Of a stretch of 64,000 nucleotides of DNA, positions 34,494-43,496 are shown piece after piece. Location of the stretch: the NCBI RefSeq assembly GCF_001667775.1, contig NZ_LZJI01000188.1, forward strand, positions 25,946 to 89,945. The letters run 5' to 3'. Within the stretch, counting starts at the first letter, position 1, and each line of letters starts with the position of its first letter. A program made the translations under genes and the position numbers. The notes below the pieces were generated by a model. The model searched no databases. It was not told the DNA's origin and saw only the letters and a program-made list of their open reading frames with translations. The stretch comes from Mycobacterium sp. E1747. Lineage in GTDB: Bacteria; Actinomycetota; Actinomycetes; Mycobacteriales; Mycobacteriaceae.

Positions 34494-35837
34494 ATGGGAA
34501 GCAGTGACCAGGCGACCGCGCACGCCGCGACGACGGCGGCGTCGGCCCGGCTGTTCGCCGACGCCTGCGCCGTCATCCCCGGCGGGGTGAACTCCCCGGT
34601 GCGGGCGTTCACCGCGGTGGGCGGGACCCCGCGCTTCATCACCGAGGCCAACGGATACTGGCTCACCGACGCCGACGGCAATCGCTACGTCGACCTGGTC
34701 TGCTCGTGGGGCCCGATGATCCTCGGGCACGCGCACCCCGCCGTCGTCGACGCCGTCACCCGGGCCGCGGCGTCCGGCCTGTCCTTCGGCGCGCCCACCC
34801 CGGCGGAGAGCCAGCTGGCCGCCGAGATCATCGGGCGGGTGGCGCCCGTCGAGCGGATCCGGCTGGTCAACTCCGGCACCGAGGCCACGATGAGCGCGAT
34901 CCGGCTGGCCCGCGGGTTCACCGGCAGGCCCAAGATCGTCAAGTTCTCCGGCTGCTACCACGGCCACGCCGACGCGCTGCTCGCCGACGCGGGATCCGGC
35001 GTGGCGACGCTGGGGCTGCCGTCCTCGCCCGGGGTCACCGGCGCGGCGGCGGCCGACACCATCGTGTTGCCGTACAACGACATCGACGCGGTGCGGCAGG
35101 CGTTCGCCGAGCTCGGCGACCAGATCGCCGCGGTGATCACCGAGGCCAGCCCCGGCAACATGGGCGTCGTCCCGCCCGCGGCCGGCTACAACGCGGCGCT
35201 ACGGGCGATCACCGCCGAGCATGGCGCGCTGCTGATCGTCGACGAGGTGATGACCGGCTTCCGGGTGAGCCGAAGCGGCTGGTACGGAATCGATCCCGTC
35301 GACGCCGACCTGTTCACCTTCGGCAAGGTGATGAGCGGCGGGCTGCCCGCGGCCGCGTTCGGCGGCCGCACCGAGGTGATGGAGCGGCTCGCGCCGTTGG
35401 GGCCGGTGTATCAGGCCGGCACCCTGTCGGGTAATCCGGTGGCCGTGGCCGCCGGCCTGGCGACGCTGCGCGCCGCCGACGCCGCCGTCTACGCCGCCCT
35501 GGATGCCAACGCCGACCGGCTGGCTGGGCTGCTCTCCGAGTCATTGACCAACGCCTCTGTGCCACATCAGCTTTCACGGGCCGGCAACATGCTCAGCGTG
35601 TTCTTCACCGACGCGCCGGTGACCGACTTCGCGTCCGCGCGGGCCAGCCAGACCTGGCGTTACCCGCCGTTCTTCCACGCCCTGCTGGGCGCGGGCGTCT
35701 ACCCGCCGTGCAGCGCCTTCGAGGCATGGTTCGTCTCGGCGGCGCTGGACGACGCGGCGTTCGACCGGATCGCCGAAGCCCTGCCCTTTGCCGCCCGCCG
35801 GGCGGCCGAGGCGGCCGCCGAGGAGGACAGGCCCTGA
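34494..35837 (+). CDS. hemL: Glutamate-1-semialdehyde 2,1-aminomutase
   Basis: A PLP enzyme that turns the HemA product into 5-aminolevulinate. 447 residues. Motifs: [82 protein letters not shown] and PLP lysine Lys278 in [18 protein letters not shown]. It completes the haem precursor branch with hemA/hemC/hemD/hemB at 17-22 kb. The next gene's ATG shares one base with its TGA, starting a run of overlapping genes through ccsA, so haem supply and cytochrome c maturation may be co-expressed. Confidence 0.96.
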   Translation: MGSSDQATAHAATTAASARLFADACAVIPGGVNSPVRAFTAVGGTPRFITEANGYWLTDADGNRYVDLVCSWGPMILGHAHPAVVDAVTRAAASGLSFGAPTPAESQLAAEIIGRVAPVERIRLVNSGTEATMSAIRLARGFTGRPKIVKFSGCYHGHADALLADAGSGVATLGLPSSPGVTGAAAADTIVLPYNDIDAVRQAFAELGDQIAAVITEASPGNMGVVPPAAGYNAALRAITAEHGALLIVDEVMTGFRVSRSGWYGIDPVDADLFTFGKVMSGGLPAAAFGGRTEVMERLAPLGPVYQAGTLSGNPVAVAAGLATLRAADAAVYAALDANADRLAGLLSESLTNASVPHQLSRAGNMLSVFFTDAPVTDFASARASQTWRYPPFFHALLGAGVYPPCSAFEAWFVSAALDDAAFDRIAEALPFAARRAAEAAAEEDRP

Positions 35838-36442
35838 TGGCCGATCAAACCCGGGTGCACGTGGTGCGCCACGGCGAGGTGCACAACCCCACCGGCATCC
35901 TCTATGGACGGCTGCCCGGATTCCACCTGTCCGAGAAGGGCCGCGAGCAAGCGGCCGCGGTGGCCGACGCGCTCGCCGGCCGGGACATCGTCGCGGTGGT
36001 CGCCTCCCCGCTGCAGCGGGCGCAGGAGACCGCCGCGCCGATCGCGGCCAAGCACGACGTGACCGTGGACACCGACCACGACCTGATCGAATCGGCGAAC
36101 TTCTTCGAGGGTCGGCGGGTCGGCCCGGGCGACGGCGCCTGGCGCGACCCGCGGTTCTGGTGGCAGCTGCGCAACCCGTTCACTCCGTCCTGGGGTGAGC
36201 CGTACACCGAGATCGCGGCGCGGATGGCGACCGCGGTCGACAAGGCCCGCGCCCGCGCCGCCGGCCGCGAGGCGGTGTGCGTCAGCCACCAGCTGCCGGT
36301 GTGGACGCTGCGGCTGCATCTCACCGGCCGGCGGCTGTGGCACGACCCGCGCCGGCGGGAGTGTGGGCTGTGCTCGATCACCACGCTGGTGTACGAGGGC
36401 GACCGGTTGGCCGACGTCGAGTATCAGGAACCGGCACCTTAA
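35837..36442 (+). CDS. Histidine phosphatase family protein (Rv0525-like)
   Basis: 201 residues of the phosphoglycerate mutase-like branch. The phospho-histidine motif is VHVVRHGEVHNPTG near the N terminus; VVASPLQRAQETAAPIA, the acid residue region HDLIESANFFEGRRVG and the second catalytic His in EAVCVSHQLPVWTLRLHL complete the site. The substrate is unknown. It overlaps hemL by one base and is followed two bases later by the thioredoxin-like lipoprotein gene. Confidence 0.87.
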   Translation: MADQTRVHVVRHGEVHNPTGILYGRLPGFHLSEKGREQAAAVADALAGRDIVAVVASPLQRAQETAAPIAAKHDVTVDTDHDLIESANFFEGRRVGPGDGAWRDPRFWWQLRNPFTPSWGEPYTEIAARMATAVDKARARAAGREAVCVSHQLPVWTLRLHLTGRRLWHDPRRRECGLCSITTLVYEGDRLADVEYQEPAP

Positions 36443-36444
36443 CC

Positions 36445-37032
36445 ATGTGGCGACTGGCGATGGCCGGGGTCGTGCTGACGGCCCTCGTTGCGGGCTGCTC
36501 GTCGGGTCGCGACGCGGTGGCCCAGGGCGGCACCTTCGAATTCGTCTCCCCGGGCGGCAAGACCGACATCCACTACGACCCGCCGTCGAGCCGGGGCCGC
36601 CCCGGCCCGCTGACCGGGCCCGACCTGGCCGACCCCACGCACCCGCTGTCGCTGGACGACCCGATCTTCGCCGGCCGGGTCGTCGTCATCAACATCTGGG
36701 GCCAGTGGTGCGGCCCCTGCCGCGCCGAGGTCGGCCAGCTGCAGCAGGTCTACGACGCCACTCGCGGCGCGGCGGTGTCGTTCCTCGGCATCGACGTGCG
36801 CGACAGCAACCGGCAGGCCGCGCTGGACTTCGTCAACGACCGCCACGTGACGTTCCCCTCGATCTACGACCCGGCCATGCGCACCCTGATCGCGTTCGGC
36901 GGTAAGTACCCCACCACCGTGATCCCCTCCACGCTCGTCCTGGACCGCCAGCATCGGGTCGCGGCGGTGTTCCTGCGCGAACTGCTGGCGGCCGACCTGC
37001 AGCCCGTGGTGCAGAAGCTGGCCCGCGAGTGA
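36445..37032 (+). CDS. Thioredoxin-like lipoprotein of cytochrome c maturation (CcsX/ResA type, Rv0526-like)
   Basis: 195 residues. A lipobox LTALVAGC places acylated Cys18 at the membrane surface. The thioredoxin domain holds NIWGQWCGPCRAEV (Cys89-Gly-Pro-Cys92), FLGIDVRDSNRQAALDFV and a cis-Pro in YPTTVIPSTLVLD. Such proteins reduce the haem-binding cysteines of apocytochrome c outside the membrane, taking electrons from CcdA, whose gene follows with a GTGA overlap. Confidence 0.9.
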   Translation: MWRLAMAGVVLTALVAGCSSGRDAVAQGGTFEFVSPGGKTDIHYDPPSSRGRPGPLTGPDLADPTHPLSLDDPIFAGRVVVINIWGQWCGPCRAEVGQLQQVYDATRGAAVSFLGIDVRDSNRQAALDFVNDRHVTFPSIYDPAMRTLIAFGGKYPTTVIPSTLVLDRQHRVAAVFLRELLAADLQPVVQKLARE

Positions 37033-37808
37033 ACGGGTTCACCCAGATCGCCGCCGCCGGACCGCTGCTGGTGGCCCTCGGCGTGTGTCTGCTGGCGGGG
37101 CTGGTTTCCTTCGCCTCGCCGTGCGTGGTGCCGCTGGTGCCCGGTTACCTGTCCTACCTGGCAGCCGTCGTGGGCGTCGACGAGCAGCCGCTGCCCGGCC
37201 AGGTCAAGGCGCCGCCGTCGGCGCGGTGGCGGGTCGCGGGCTCGGCGGCGCTGTTCGTCGCCGGGTTCACCACGATCTTCGTGCTGGGCACGGTCGCGGT
37301 TCTCGGAATGACGACGACGCTGATCACCAATCAGCTGCTGCTGCAGCGGGTCGGGGGCGTGCTGACGATCGTGATGGGGCTCGCGTTCGTCGGCCTGATC
37401 CCGGCCCTGCAACGCCAGGCCCGGTTCAGCCCGCGCCAGCTGACGACGGTCGCCGGGGCCCCGCTGCTGGGCGCGGTCTTCGCGTTGGGCTGGACGCCGT
37501 GCCTGGGGCCGACGCTGGCCGGCGTGATCACCGTGGCCTCGGCCACCGACGGCGCGAGCGTGGCCCGCGGGATCGTCCTGGTGATCGCGTACTGCCTGGG
37601 GCTGGGCATCCCGTTCGTGCTGCTGGCGTTCGGCTCGGCCGGCGCGGTCGGCGCCCTGGGCTGGCTGCGGCGGCACACGCGGGGGATCCAGATCTTCGGC
37701 GGCGCGCTGCTGATCGCGGTCGGCGTCCTGCTGGTCACCGGCGTGTGGAACGACTTCATCTCCTGGCTGCGCGACGCTTTCGTGTCCGACGTGAGGCTGC
37801 CGATTTGA
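37029..37808 (+). CDS. ccdA: CcdA/DsbD-type thiol:disulfide transmembrane protein
   Basis: 259 residues, six hydrophobic helices. Redox Cys32 (VSFASPCVVPLVPGYLSYL) and Cys158 (LGWTPCLGPTLAGV) are the pair that moves electrons from cytosolic thioredoxin across the membrane. It feeds the upstream lipoprotein thioredoxin. It overlaps its neighbours by four bases on both sides (GTGA at 37029, TTGA at 37805), so all four System II genes are one unit. Confidence 0.92.
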   Translation: MNGFTQIAAAGPLLVALGVCLLAGLVSFASPCVVPLVPGYLSYLAAVVGVDEQPLPGQVKAPPSARWRVAGSAALFVAGFTTIFVLGTVAVLGMTTTLITNQLLLQRVGGVLTIVMGLAFVGLIPALQRQARFSPRQLTTVAGAPLLGAVFALGWTPCLGPTLAGVITVASATDGASVARGIVLVIAYCLGLGIPFVLLAFGSAGAVGALGWLRRHTRGIQIFGGALLIAVGVLLVTGVWNDFISWLRDAFVSDVRLPI

Positions 37809-39511
37809 CGGCGCCAGAGACACCGCGAGCAGACGCAAAATCGCACAAGACCGTGCGGTCTAAGGCGATTTTGCGTCTGCTCGCGCAGAGGGGGCGCAAC
37901 ACCTGGCGGGCGCTGACCTCGATGGGCACCGCGCTGGTGCTGCTGTTCCTGCTCGCGCTGGGCGCCATACCCGGAGCGCTGCTGCCACAGCGCAGCCTCA
38001 ACGCCGGCAAGGTCGACGACTACCTGAAGGCCCACCCGGTCATCGGGCCCTGGCTGGACCGGCTGCAGGCGTTCAACGTGTTCTCCAGCTTCTGGTTCAC
38101 CGCCATCTACGTCCTGCTGTTCATGTCGCTGGTCGGCTGCCTGACGCCGCGGATGATCGAGCATGCCCGCAGCCTGCGCGCCACCCCGGTGGCCGCCCCG
38201 CGCAACCTGGCCCGCCTGCCCAAGCACGCCAGCGCGCAGGTGCCGGCCGACCCGGGCGAGCTCAACGCCCTGGCGAACACGATCACCGGCCGGCTGCGCG
38301 GCTGGCGCACCGCCATCCGACACCCCGATGACGACGAGGCCAGCCTGGTCGAGGTGTCCGCCGAGAAGGGCTACCTGCGCGAGTTCGGCAACATCGTCTT
38401 CCACTTCTCCTTGCTGGGCCTGCTGGTCGCGGTGGCCGTCGGCAAGCTGTTCGGCTACGAGGGCAACGTCATCGTCATCGCCGACTCCGGACCGGGCTTC
38501 TGCTCGGCCTCGCCGGCCGCGTTCGACTCGTTCCGGGCCGGCAACACCGTCGACGGCACCTCGCTGAACCCGATCTGCATCCGGGTCAACGACTTTGCAG
38601 CGCACTACCTGCCGTCGGGGCAGGCCACCTCGTTCGCCGCCGACATCGACTACCAGGCCGGGCGCGACCTGGCAGCCAACAGTTGGCGGCACTACCTGCT
38701 CGAGGTCAACCACCCGCTGCGGGTCGGCGGCGACCGGGTGTACCTGCAGGGCCACGGCTACGCGCCGACCTTCACCGTGACGTTCCCGGACGGGCAGACG
38801 CGCACCTCGACCGTGCAATGGCGCCCCGACAACCCGCAGACCCTGCTCTCTTCGGGGGCGGTGCGCATCGACCCACCGGCCGGCAGCTATCCCAACGCCG
38901 TCGACCGCCGCCAGCACGAGATCGCGATCCAGGGCCTGCTGGCGCCGACCGAGCAGCTCGACGGCGCCCTGTTGTCGTCGCGGTTCCCCGCCCTGAACGC
39001 CCCCGCCGTGGCCGTCGACATCTATCGCGGCGACACCGGCCTGGACACCGGGCGGCCCCAATCGCTGTTCACGTTGGACCCGCGGCTGATCCAGCAGGGC
39101 AGGCTGACCAAGGAGAAGCGGGTCAACCTGCGGGCCGGGCAGGAGGTCCGGATCGAGGCGGGCCCGGCGGCCGGCACCGTCGTCCGCTTCGACGGCGCCG
39201 TGCCGTTCGTCAACCTGCAGGTCTCGCACGACCCGGGCCAGGTCTGGGTGCTGGTTTTCGCCATCACGATGATGGGCGGCCTGCTGGTGTCGCTGCTGGT
39301 GCGGCGCCGCCGGGTGTGGGTCCGCCTCACTCCGGGGGCCGGTACGGTGAACGTCGAATTGGGCGGGCTGGCCCGCACCGACAACTCCGGGTGGGGCGAC
39401 GAGTTGGAGCGGTTGACCGAGCGGGTGCTGGACGGCCTGGGCCGGCCCGATCGCGCTCAGACAGTCAAGCCCCCCGCGTCCAGAAGGAGTTCTGAGGTGG
39501 ACGTCAAATGA
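37805..39511 (+). CDS. resB: ResB-family cytochrome c synthase subunit (Rv0528-like)
   Basis: 568 residues from TTG 37805. Core: RNTWRALTSMGTALVLLFLLALGAIPGALLPQRSLN (first helix), FSSFWFTAIYVLLFMSLVGCLTPR, YLREFGNIVFHFSLLGLLVAVAVGKLFGYEG, a large extracytoplasmic domain, and the last helix VLVFAITMMGGLLVSLLV. With CcsA it carries haem outward and joins it to apocytochromes. The start is uncertain. M. tuberculosis Rv0528 is annotated about 39 residues shorter, at the Met in LTSMGTAL, yet the Trp-x-x-Leu-Thr-Ser-Met lead-in is itself family-like. A 60-base palindrome occupies codons about 7-27 of the long form. Confidence 0.87.
   Translation: MTAPETPRADAKSHKTVRSKAILRLLAQRGRNTWRALTSMGTALVLLFLLALGAIPGALLPQRSLNAGKVDDYLKAHPVIGPWLDRLQAFNVFSSFWFTAIYVLLFMSLVGCLTPRMIEHARSLRATPVAAPRNLARLPKHASAQVPADPGELNALANTITGRLRGWRTAIRHPDDDEASLVEVSAEKGYLREFGNIVFHFSLLGLLVAVAVGKLFGYEGNVIVIADSGPGFCSASPAAFDSFRAGNTVDGTSLNPICIRVNDFAAHYLPSGQATSFAADIDYQAGRDLAANSWRHYLLEVNHPLRVGGDRVYLQGHGYAPTFTVTFPDGQTRTSTVQWRPDNPQTLLSSGAVRIDPPAGSYPNAVDRRQHEIAIQGLLAPTEQLDGALLSSRFPALNAPAVAVDIYRGDTGLDTGRPQSLFTLDPRLIQQGRLTKEKRVNLRAGQEVRIEAGPAAGTVVRFDGAVPFVNLQVSHDPGQVWVLVFAITMMGGLLVSLLVRRRRVWVRLTPGAGTVNVELGGLARTDNSGWGDELERLTERVLDGLGRPDRAQTVKPPASRRSSEVDVK
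37825..37884. repeat. 60-base nested palindrome at the ccdA-resB junction
   Basis: Left arm 37825-37844 (GCGAGCAGACGC then AAAATCGC) is perfectly complementary to right arm 37865-37884. The 20-base loop itself folds: AGACCG (37848-37853) pairs with CGGTCT (37856-37861). Transcribed, it is a very stable hairpin just after the ccdA stop and inside the 5' coding end of resB. I believe similar GCGAGCAGACGC palindromes recur in mycobacterial genomes, which would make it a dispersed repeat; within this window I saw only this copy. Confidence 0.85.
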
Positions 39512-40485
39512 ACACGCTGCACGTCAACATCGGGCTGGCGCGCTACTCCGACTGGGCGTTCACGTCGGCGGTGGTGGCGCTCGTCATCGCGCTGCTGCTG
39601 CTGGCCTTCGAGCTGGCGTACGCCGGCGGCCGCCGCGTCGACCGGCGCGAGCGGGTGTCGGCCGGCGCGGTCGCCTCGGACAGCATCACCCCAGGCATCG
39701 TCGAGGACGTCCCCGGACGGCCGCTGGACGAACGCGTCGGGCGCGCCGGGCTGGCGGTGGTTTACCTCGGCATCGGACTGCTGCTGGCCTGCATCGTGCT
39801 GCGCGGCCTGGCCACCCTGCGGGTGCCGTGGGGCAACATGTACGAGTTCATCAACCTGACCTGCATGTGCGGCCTGCTCGCCGGGGCGTTCGTGCTGCGC
39901 CGCCCGCAATACCGCCCGCTGTGGGTCTTCCTGCTGGTGCCGGTGCTGATCCTGCTCACGGTGTCCGGGCGCTGGCTCTACACCAACGCCGCGCCGGTGA
40001 TGCCCGCGCTGCAGTCCTACTGGCTGCCCATCCACGTGTCGGTGGTCAGCCTGGGCTCCGGGGTGTTCATGGTCGCCGGCATCGCCAGCATCCTGTTCCT
40101 GCTGCGCACCTCGCGGCTCGGCGATCCGGACGCCGAGGGGGCGCTGGCCCGGGTGGTGCGGCGCTTCCCCGACGCGCAGACGCTGGACCGCGTCGCCTAC
40201 CGGACCACGATCTTCGCCTTCCCCGTCTTCGGCTTCGGCGTCATCTTCGGCGCGATCTGGGCGGAGGAGGCGTGGGGGCGGTACTGGGGCTGGGACCCCA
40301 AGGAGACTGTGTCCTTCGTCGCCTGGGTGATCTACGCCGCCTACCTACACGCCAGGTCGACGGCGGGATGGCGAGACAGGAAGGCGGCCTGGATCAACGT
40401 CGCGGGGTTCGTGGCCATGGTCTTCAATCTGTTCTTCGTTAACCTGGTGACCGTGGGCCTGCATTCGTATGCGGGCGTGGGGTGA
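39508..40485 (+). CDS. ccsA: Cytochrome c assembly protein CcsA (System II haem handling)
   Basis: 325 residues, about eight helices. The haem-binding WWD-type segment is IWAEEAWGRYWGWDPKETVSFVAWVIYAAYLHARST, with conserved His in it and others in WLPIHVSVVSLGSGVF and at the end VGLHSYAGVG. With ResB it forms the transmembrane cytochrome c synthetase. It starts within the resB stop (ATGA). Strong family match. Confidence 0.93.
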   Translation: MNTLHVNIGLARYSDWAFTSAVVALVIALLLLAFELAYAGGRRVDRRERVSAGAVASDSITPGIVEDVPGRPLDERVGRAGLAVVYLGIGLLLACIVLRGLATLRVPWGNMYEFINLTCMCGLLAGAFVLRRPQYRPLWVFLLVPVLILLTVSGRWLYTNAAPVMPALQSYWLPIHVSVVSLGSGVFMVAGIASILFLLRTSRLGDPDAEGALARVVRRFPDAQTLDRVAYRTTIFAFPVFGFGVIFGAIWAEEAWGRYWGWDPKETVSFVAWVIYAAYLHARSTAGWRDRKAAWINVAGFVAMVFNLFFVNLVTVGLHSYAGVG

Positions 40486-40528
40486 CCGCCAGCGACCGAC
40501 CCAAGTAACGCAACAAGGGGGAGTGCAC

Positions 40529-41812
40529 GTGTCCGACCATCCGACGACGGGCGTGGGGGCGCCCGAGGAGCTGACCACGCAAATTCCTCCGCCGGGGCCG
40601 CCGGCCTCGCCCGTGACCGGCGACCAACCGCCCGCCGACGGCGGCGAAGCGCCGACCCGCGCGTTCGCCGGATTCCGCACCGAACGGCGACCGGAGCGGC
40701 GGGACGCGGCGCCGCCGACCACGCCCCGGCCCGCGGGGATGCCGCCCTGGGATTCCACCCCGGTGACCGGCATCCCGCGGGTCGACCCGACCGCGTACGG
40801 CGCCTACTACACCGGCCCCGCGGAAGCCCCCCGCCCGCAAGCCCCGCCGCGCCCCGAGCCGCTGCCGCACACGCCGTACCCGGAGCTGTCCACCGGCATG
40901 TTGCTGCGGCCGGTCAAGCCGCCGCCGTCGGAGGGCTGGCGCCGGCTGCTCTACGAACTGTCCGGCCACCTGATCAACCTCGGGGAGAGCCCGCGGGCCG
41001 CCCGCTACAACAACCTGGTCGCGCAGGTGAACCGGCCGTTGCGCGGCTGCTACCGGATCGCGCTGGTGTCGCTCAAAGGCGGCGTCGGAAAGACGACGAT
41101 CGCCGCGACGATGGGCGCCACCTTCGCCTCCATCCGCGGTGACCGGGTGGTCGCGGTCGACGCCAACCCCGACCGCGGCACGCTGAGCCAGAAGATCCCG
41201 TTGGAGACCGCGGCGACGGTGCGTCAGCTGCTGCACGACGCCGGGAGCATCGAGCGCTACAGCGACGTCCGCCGCTACACCTCGAAGGGCCCGAGCGGAC
41301 TGGAGGTGCTGGCCTCAGAAACCGACCCGGCCGTCTCGGAGGCATTCAGCGCCGGGGACTACACCCGCGTCCTGGACGTGCTGGAACGGTTCTACGGCCT
41401 GGTCCTCACCGACTGCGGCCCGGGCCTGCTGCACTCGGTGATGTCCTCGGTGCTGGAGAAGGCCGACGTCCTGGTCGTGGTCAGCTCCGGATCCATCGAC
41501 GGGGCGCGCAGCGCGTCGGCGACGCTGGACTGGCTGGACGCGCACGGCCACCAGGAAATGGTGCGCAACGCGGTCGCGGTGATCAACGGGGTGCGGCCGC
41601 GCACGGGCAAGGTCGACATGAACAAGGTGGTCGACCACTTCGCCCGCCGCTGCCGCGCCGTCCAGGTGGTGCCGTTCGACCCGCACCTCGAAGAGGGCGC
41701 CGAGATCGACCTGGATCGGCTGAAAAGGTCGACGCGCGAGGCGCTCACCGAGCTGGCGGCCATCGTCGCCGACGGGTTTCCGCGGGATCAGCGCAATCCC
41801 GGGATCGCGTAG
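40529..41812 (+). CDS. MinD/ParA-like ATPase with proline-rich N terminus (Rv0530-like)
   Basis: 427 residues. The first 130 are Pro/Thr-rich and probably disordered. The deviant Walker A ALVSLKGGVGKTTIAATMG begins near residue 180, then VVAVDANPDRGTLSQKI, YGLVLTDCGPGLLHS (Walker B-like) and VLVVVSSGSIDGARSA. The layout resembles ESX-associated EspI-type and other mycobacterial MinD-like proteins. GTG 40529 has GGGGGAG just upstream. Whether it acts in secretion, positioning or another process cannot be told from the sequence. Confidence 0.82.
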   Translation: MSDHPTTGVGAPEELTTQIPPPGPPASPVTGDQPPADGGEAPTRAFAGFRTERRPERRDAAPPTTPRPAGMPPWDSTPVTGIPRVDPTAYGAYYTGPAEAPRPQAPPRPEPLPHTPYPELSTGMLLRPVKPPPSEGWRRLLYELSGHLINLGESPRAARYNNLVAQVNRPLRGCYRIALVSLKGGVGKTTIAATMGATFASIRGDRVVAVDANPDRGTLSQKIPLETAATVRQLLHDAGSIERYSDVRRYTSKGPSGLEVLASETDPAVSEAFSAGDYTRVLDVLERFYGLVLTDCGPGLLHSVMSSVLEKADVLVVVSSGSIDGARSASATLDWLDAHGHQEMVRNAVAVINGVRPRTGKVDMNKVVDHFARRCRAVQVVPFDPHLEEGAEIDLDRLKRSTREALTELAAIVADGFPRDQRNPGIA

Positions 41813-41816
41813 CGCC

Positions 41817-41975
41817 TCACCGGGGGGTGTCCCCGTGGCCTAACCGCCGCAAGAACTCCGGATCATCGTCGGGCCCGATCACGCGCGTCTTCGGCCTGTT
41901 CATCTGCGACCGCGCCGTACGCCAGCCAACGTAGATCAGCGTCCCCAACATCAGGACGAGCAGCAGGTAGAGCAC
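41817..41975 (-). CDS. 52-residue single-span membrane protein (Rv0530A-like)
   Basis: GTG 41975 to TGA 41817 encodes one N-terminal transmembrane helix (MLYLLLVLMLGTLIYVGW) and a basic-then-acidic cytoplasmic tail with NRPKTRVIGPDDDPEFLRRL. GGAGG lies seven bases before the start. It converges on the MinD-like gene with a four-base gap and diverges from the DUF4229 gene. A homologue, Rv0530A, is annotated in M. tuberculosis. Function unknown. Confidence 0.75.
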   Translation of the reverse strand: MLYLLLVLMLGTLIYVGWRTARSQMNRPKTRVIGPDDDPEFLRRLGHGDTPR

Positions 41976-42021
41976 TCAACACCTCCTCGCACGAATATAC
42001 CCGCGCCGTAGGCTCTCCCCT

Positions 42022-42387
42022 GTGTCAGAAGGAGCCAGCGACAACAGCCCCGGGGGCGGCGGGGGCCAGGCGCCGGGCACCGGTCGCCGGGCGGTGATCG
42101 ACGTGCTGCTTTACGCGGCGGCCCGGCTGCTGCTGGCGGTGGCGCTCGCCGCCGCCATCTACGGGGTGGCGCGCCTGATCGGGGTCAGCCAGTTTCCGAT
42201 CGTCGTCGCCGCGTTGTTCGCGCTGGTCATCGCGATGCCCCTGGGCATCTGGCTGTTCGGCCCGCTGCGCCGGCGCGCCACCGCGTCGCTGGCGACGGCC
42301 GGTGAACGCCGGCGCCGGGAACGCGAACAATTGCGGGCCCGGCTGCACGGCGAGCCGGGGCCCGACGAGCGCGCGGCCGATCAGTAG
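42022..42387 (+). CDS. DUF4229-like small membrane protein (Rv0531-like)
   Basis: 121 residues. After a Gly-rich leader come two helices ([26 protein letters not shown] and [22 protein letters not shown]) and a charged C terminus rich in Arg and Glu. This matches the DUF4229 pattern. The start is GTG 42022. It overlaps the convergent fabH end by seven bases. In M. tuberculosis PE_PGRS6 lies between them; it is absent here with no remnant. Confidence 0.78.
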   Translation: MSEGASDNSPGGGGGQAPGTGRRAVIDVLLYAAARLLLAVALAAAIYGVARLIGVSQFPIVVAALFALVIAMPLGIWLFGPLRRRATASLATAGERRRREREQLRARLHGEPGPDERAADQ

Positions 42388-43388
42388 TTGGGCATCCGCA
42401 CGACCTGCGCGGCATAACTGAGGCCCGCGCCGTAACCGATCAACAGGGCCAGGTCGCCGGGCTTGGCCGCCCCGGTGTCCAGCAACTCGGCCATCGCCAG
42501 GGGGATGGAGGCCGCCGAGGTGTTGCCGGTGTGCTCGATGTCGTTGGCGACGACGGCGTCCGGCCGCAGCTCCAGGCTCTTGGCCAGGACCTCATTGATG
42601 CGGCTGTTGGCCTGGTGGGGCACGAAGACGTCGATCTCGTCGGGCCGCACACCCGCCGCGTCCATCGCCTGCCGGCCGACCTTGCCCATCTCGAACGCCG
42701 CCCACCGGAACACCGCGCTGCCCTCGAGCCGCAGGAACGGGCGGGGGCCGGTGGGGGCGTCCATGTAGTCGATCCAGTCGATGTCCTGCCGTATCGCCAG
42801 GGCCTGTTCGCCGTCGCTGCCCCAGACGGTGGGGCCGATGCCCTGATCGGGCGTCTCGCCGACCACCACGCCCGCCGCGCCGTCGGCGAAGATGAAGCAG
42901 TTGGTGCGGTCCTGCATGTCCACCGTGGGGGACAGTTTCTCCGAACCGAGGACGAGCACCTTGGCGGCGGTCCCGCCGCGGATCATGTCGGCCGCGACGC
43001 CGAGCGCGTAGCCGAAGCCGGCGCACCCCGCCGAGACGTCGAACGCGGGCACGCCCGTGGCGCCCAGGGCGGCGGCAACCGCCGGGGCGCACGCCGGGGT
43101 CTGCAGGAAATGGGTGCTGGTCGCGACGATCACGCAGTCGATGTCCGACGGCGTCAGCCCCGCGGTCGTGATCGCCTGCCGTCCGGCCTCGGTGGCCATG
43201 GACGCGGCGGATTCGTCGCGGGCGGCGAACCGGCGGGTCTTGATCCCGGTCCGGGTGAAGATCCACTCATCGGACGACTCGATGTTCTGGCATATCTCGT
43301 CGTTGGTGACGACCCGTTCGGGGCGGTACGCCCCGACGCTGAGCAATCCGATGTTCCTCGGTCCACTGGTAGCGGCGATCTGCTTCAC
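42381..43388 (-). CDS. fabH: Beta-ketoacyl-ACP synthase III
   Basis: Condenses acyl-CoA (long-chain in mycobacteria) with malonyl-AcpM, bridging FAS-I and the mycolate-elongating FAS-II. 335 residues from GTG 43388, the same length as the M. tuberculosis enzyme. The triad is Cys122 ([14 protein letters not shown]), His258 ([15 protein letters not shown]) and Asn289 ([15 protein letters not shown]); the C-terminal [13 protein letters not shown] forms the oxyanion loop. It starts 108 bases from the end of menA. Confidence 0.95.
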   Translation of the reverse strand: MKQIAATSGPRNIGLLSVGAYRPERVVTNDEICQNIESSDEWIFTRTGIKTRRFAARDESAASMATEAGRQAITTAGLTPSDIDCVIVATSTHFLQTPACAPAVAAALGATGVPAFDVSAGCAGFGYALGVAADMIRGGTAAKVLVLGSEKLSPTVDMQDRTNCFIFADGAAGVVVGETPDQGIGPTVWGSDGEQALAIRQDIDWIDYMDAPTGPRPFLRLEGSAVFRWAAFEMGKVGRQAMDAAGVRPDEIDVFVPHQANSRINEVLAKSLELRPDAVVANDIEHTGNTSAASIPLAMAELLDTGAAKPGDLALLIGYGAGLSYAAQVVRMPNY

Positions 43389-43496
43389 TGCTGTCCCCGA
43401 TCGGTGTTGTCCATGACCGGCCGTTGATCGCGGGCCGACCACCCATTGTTATCCGATCCATCGCCGGGGCTTGGCAGTACCGACACATCCGGGGAG

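Noticed and set aside
37331..39229. 632-codon minus-strand frame
   Set aside because: Antisense to ccdA and resB, low complexity, no start context.
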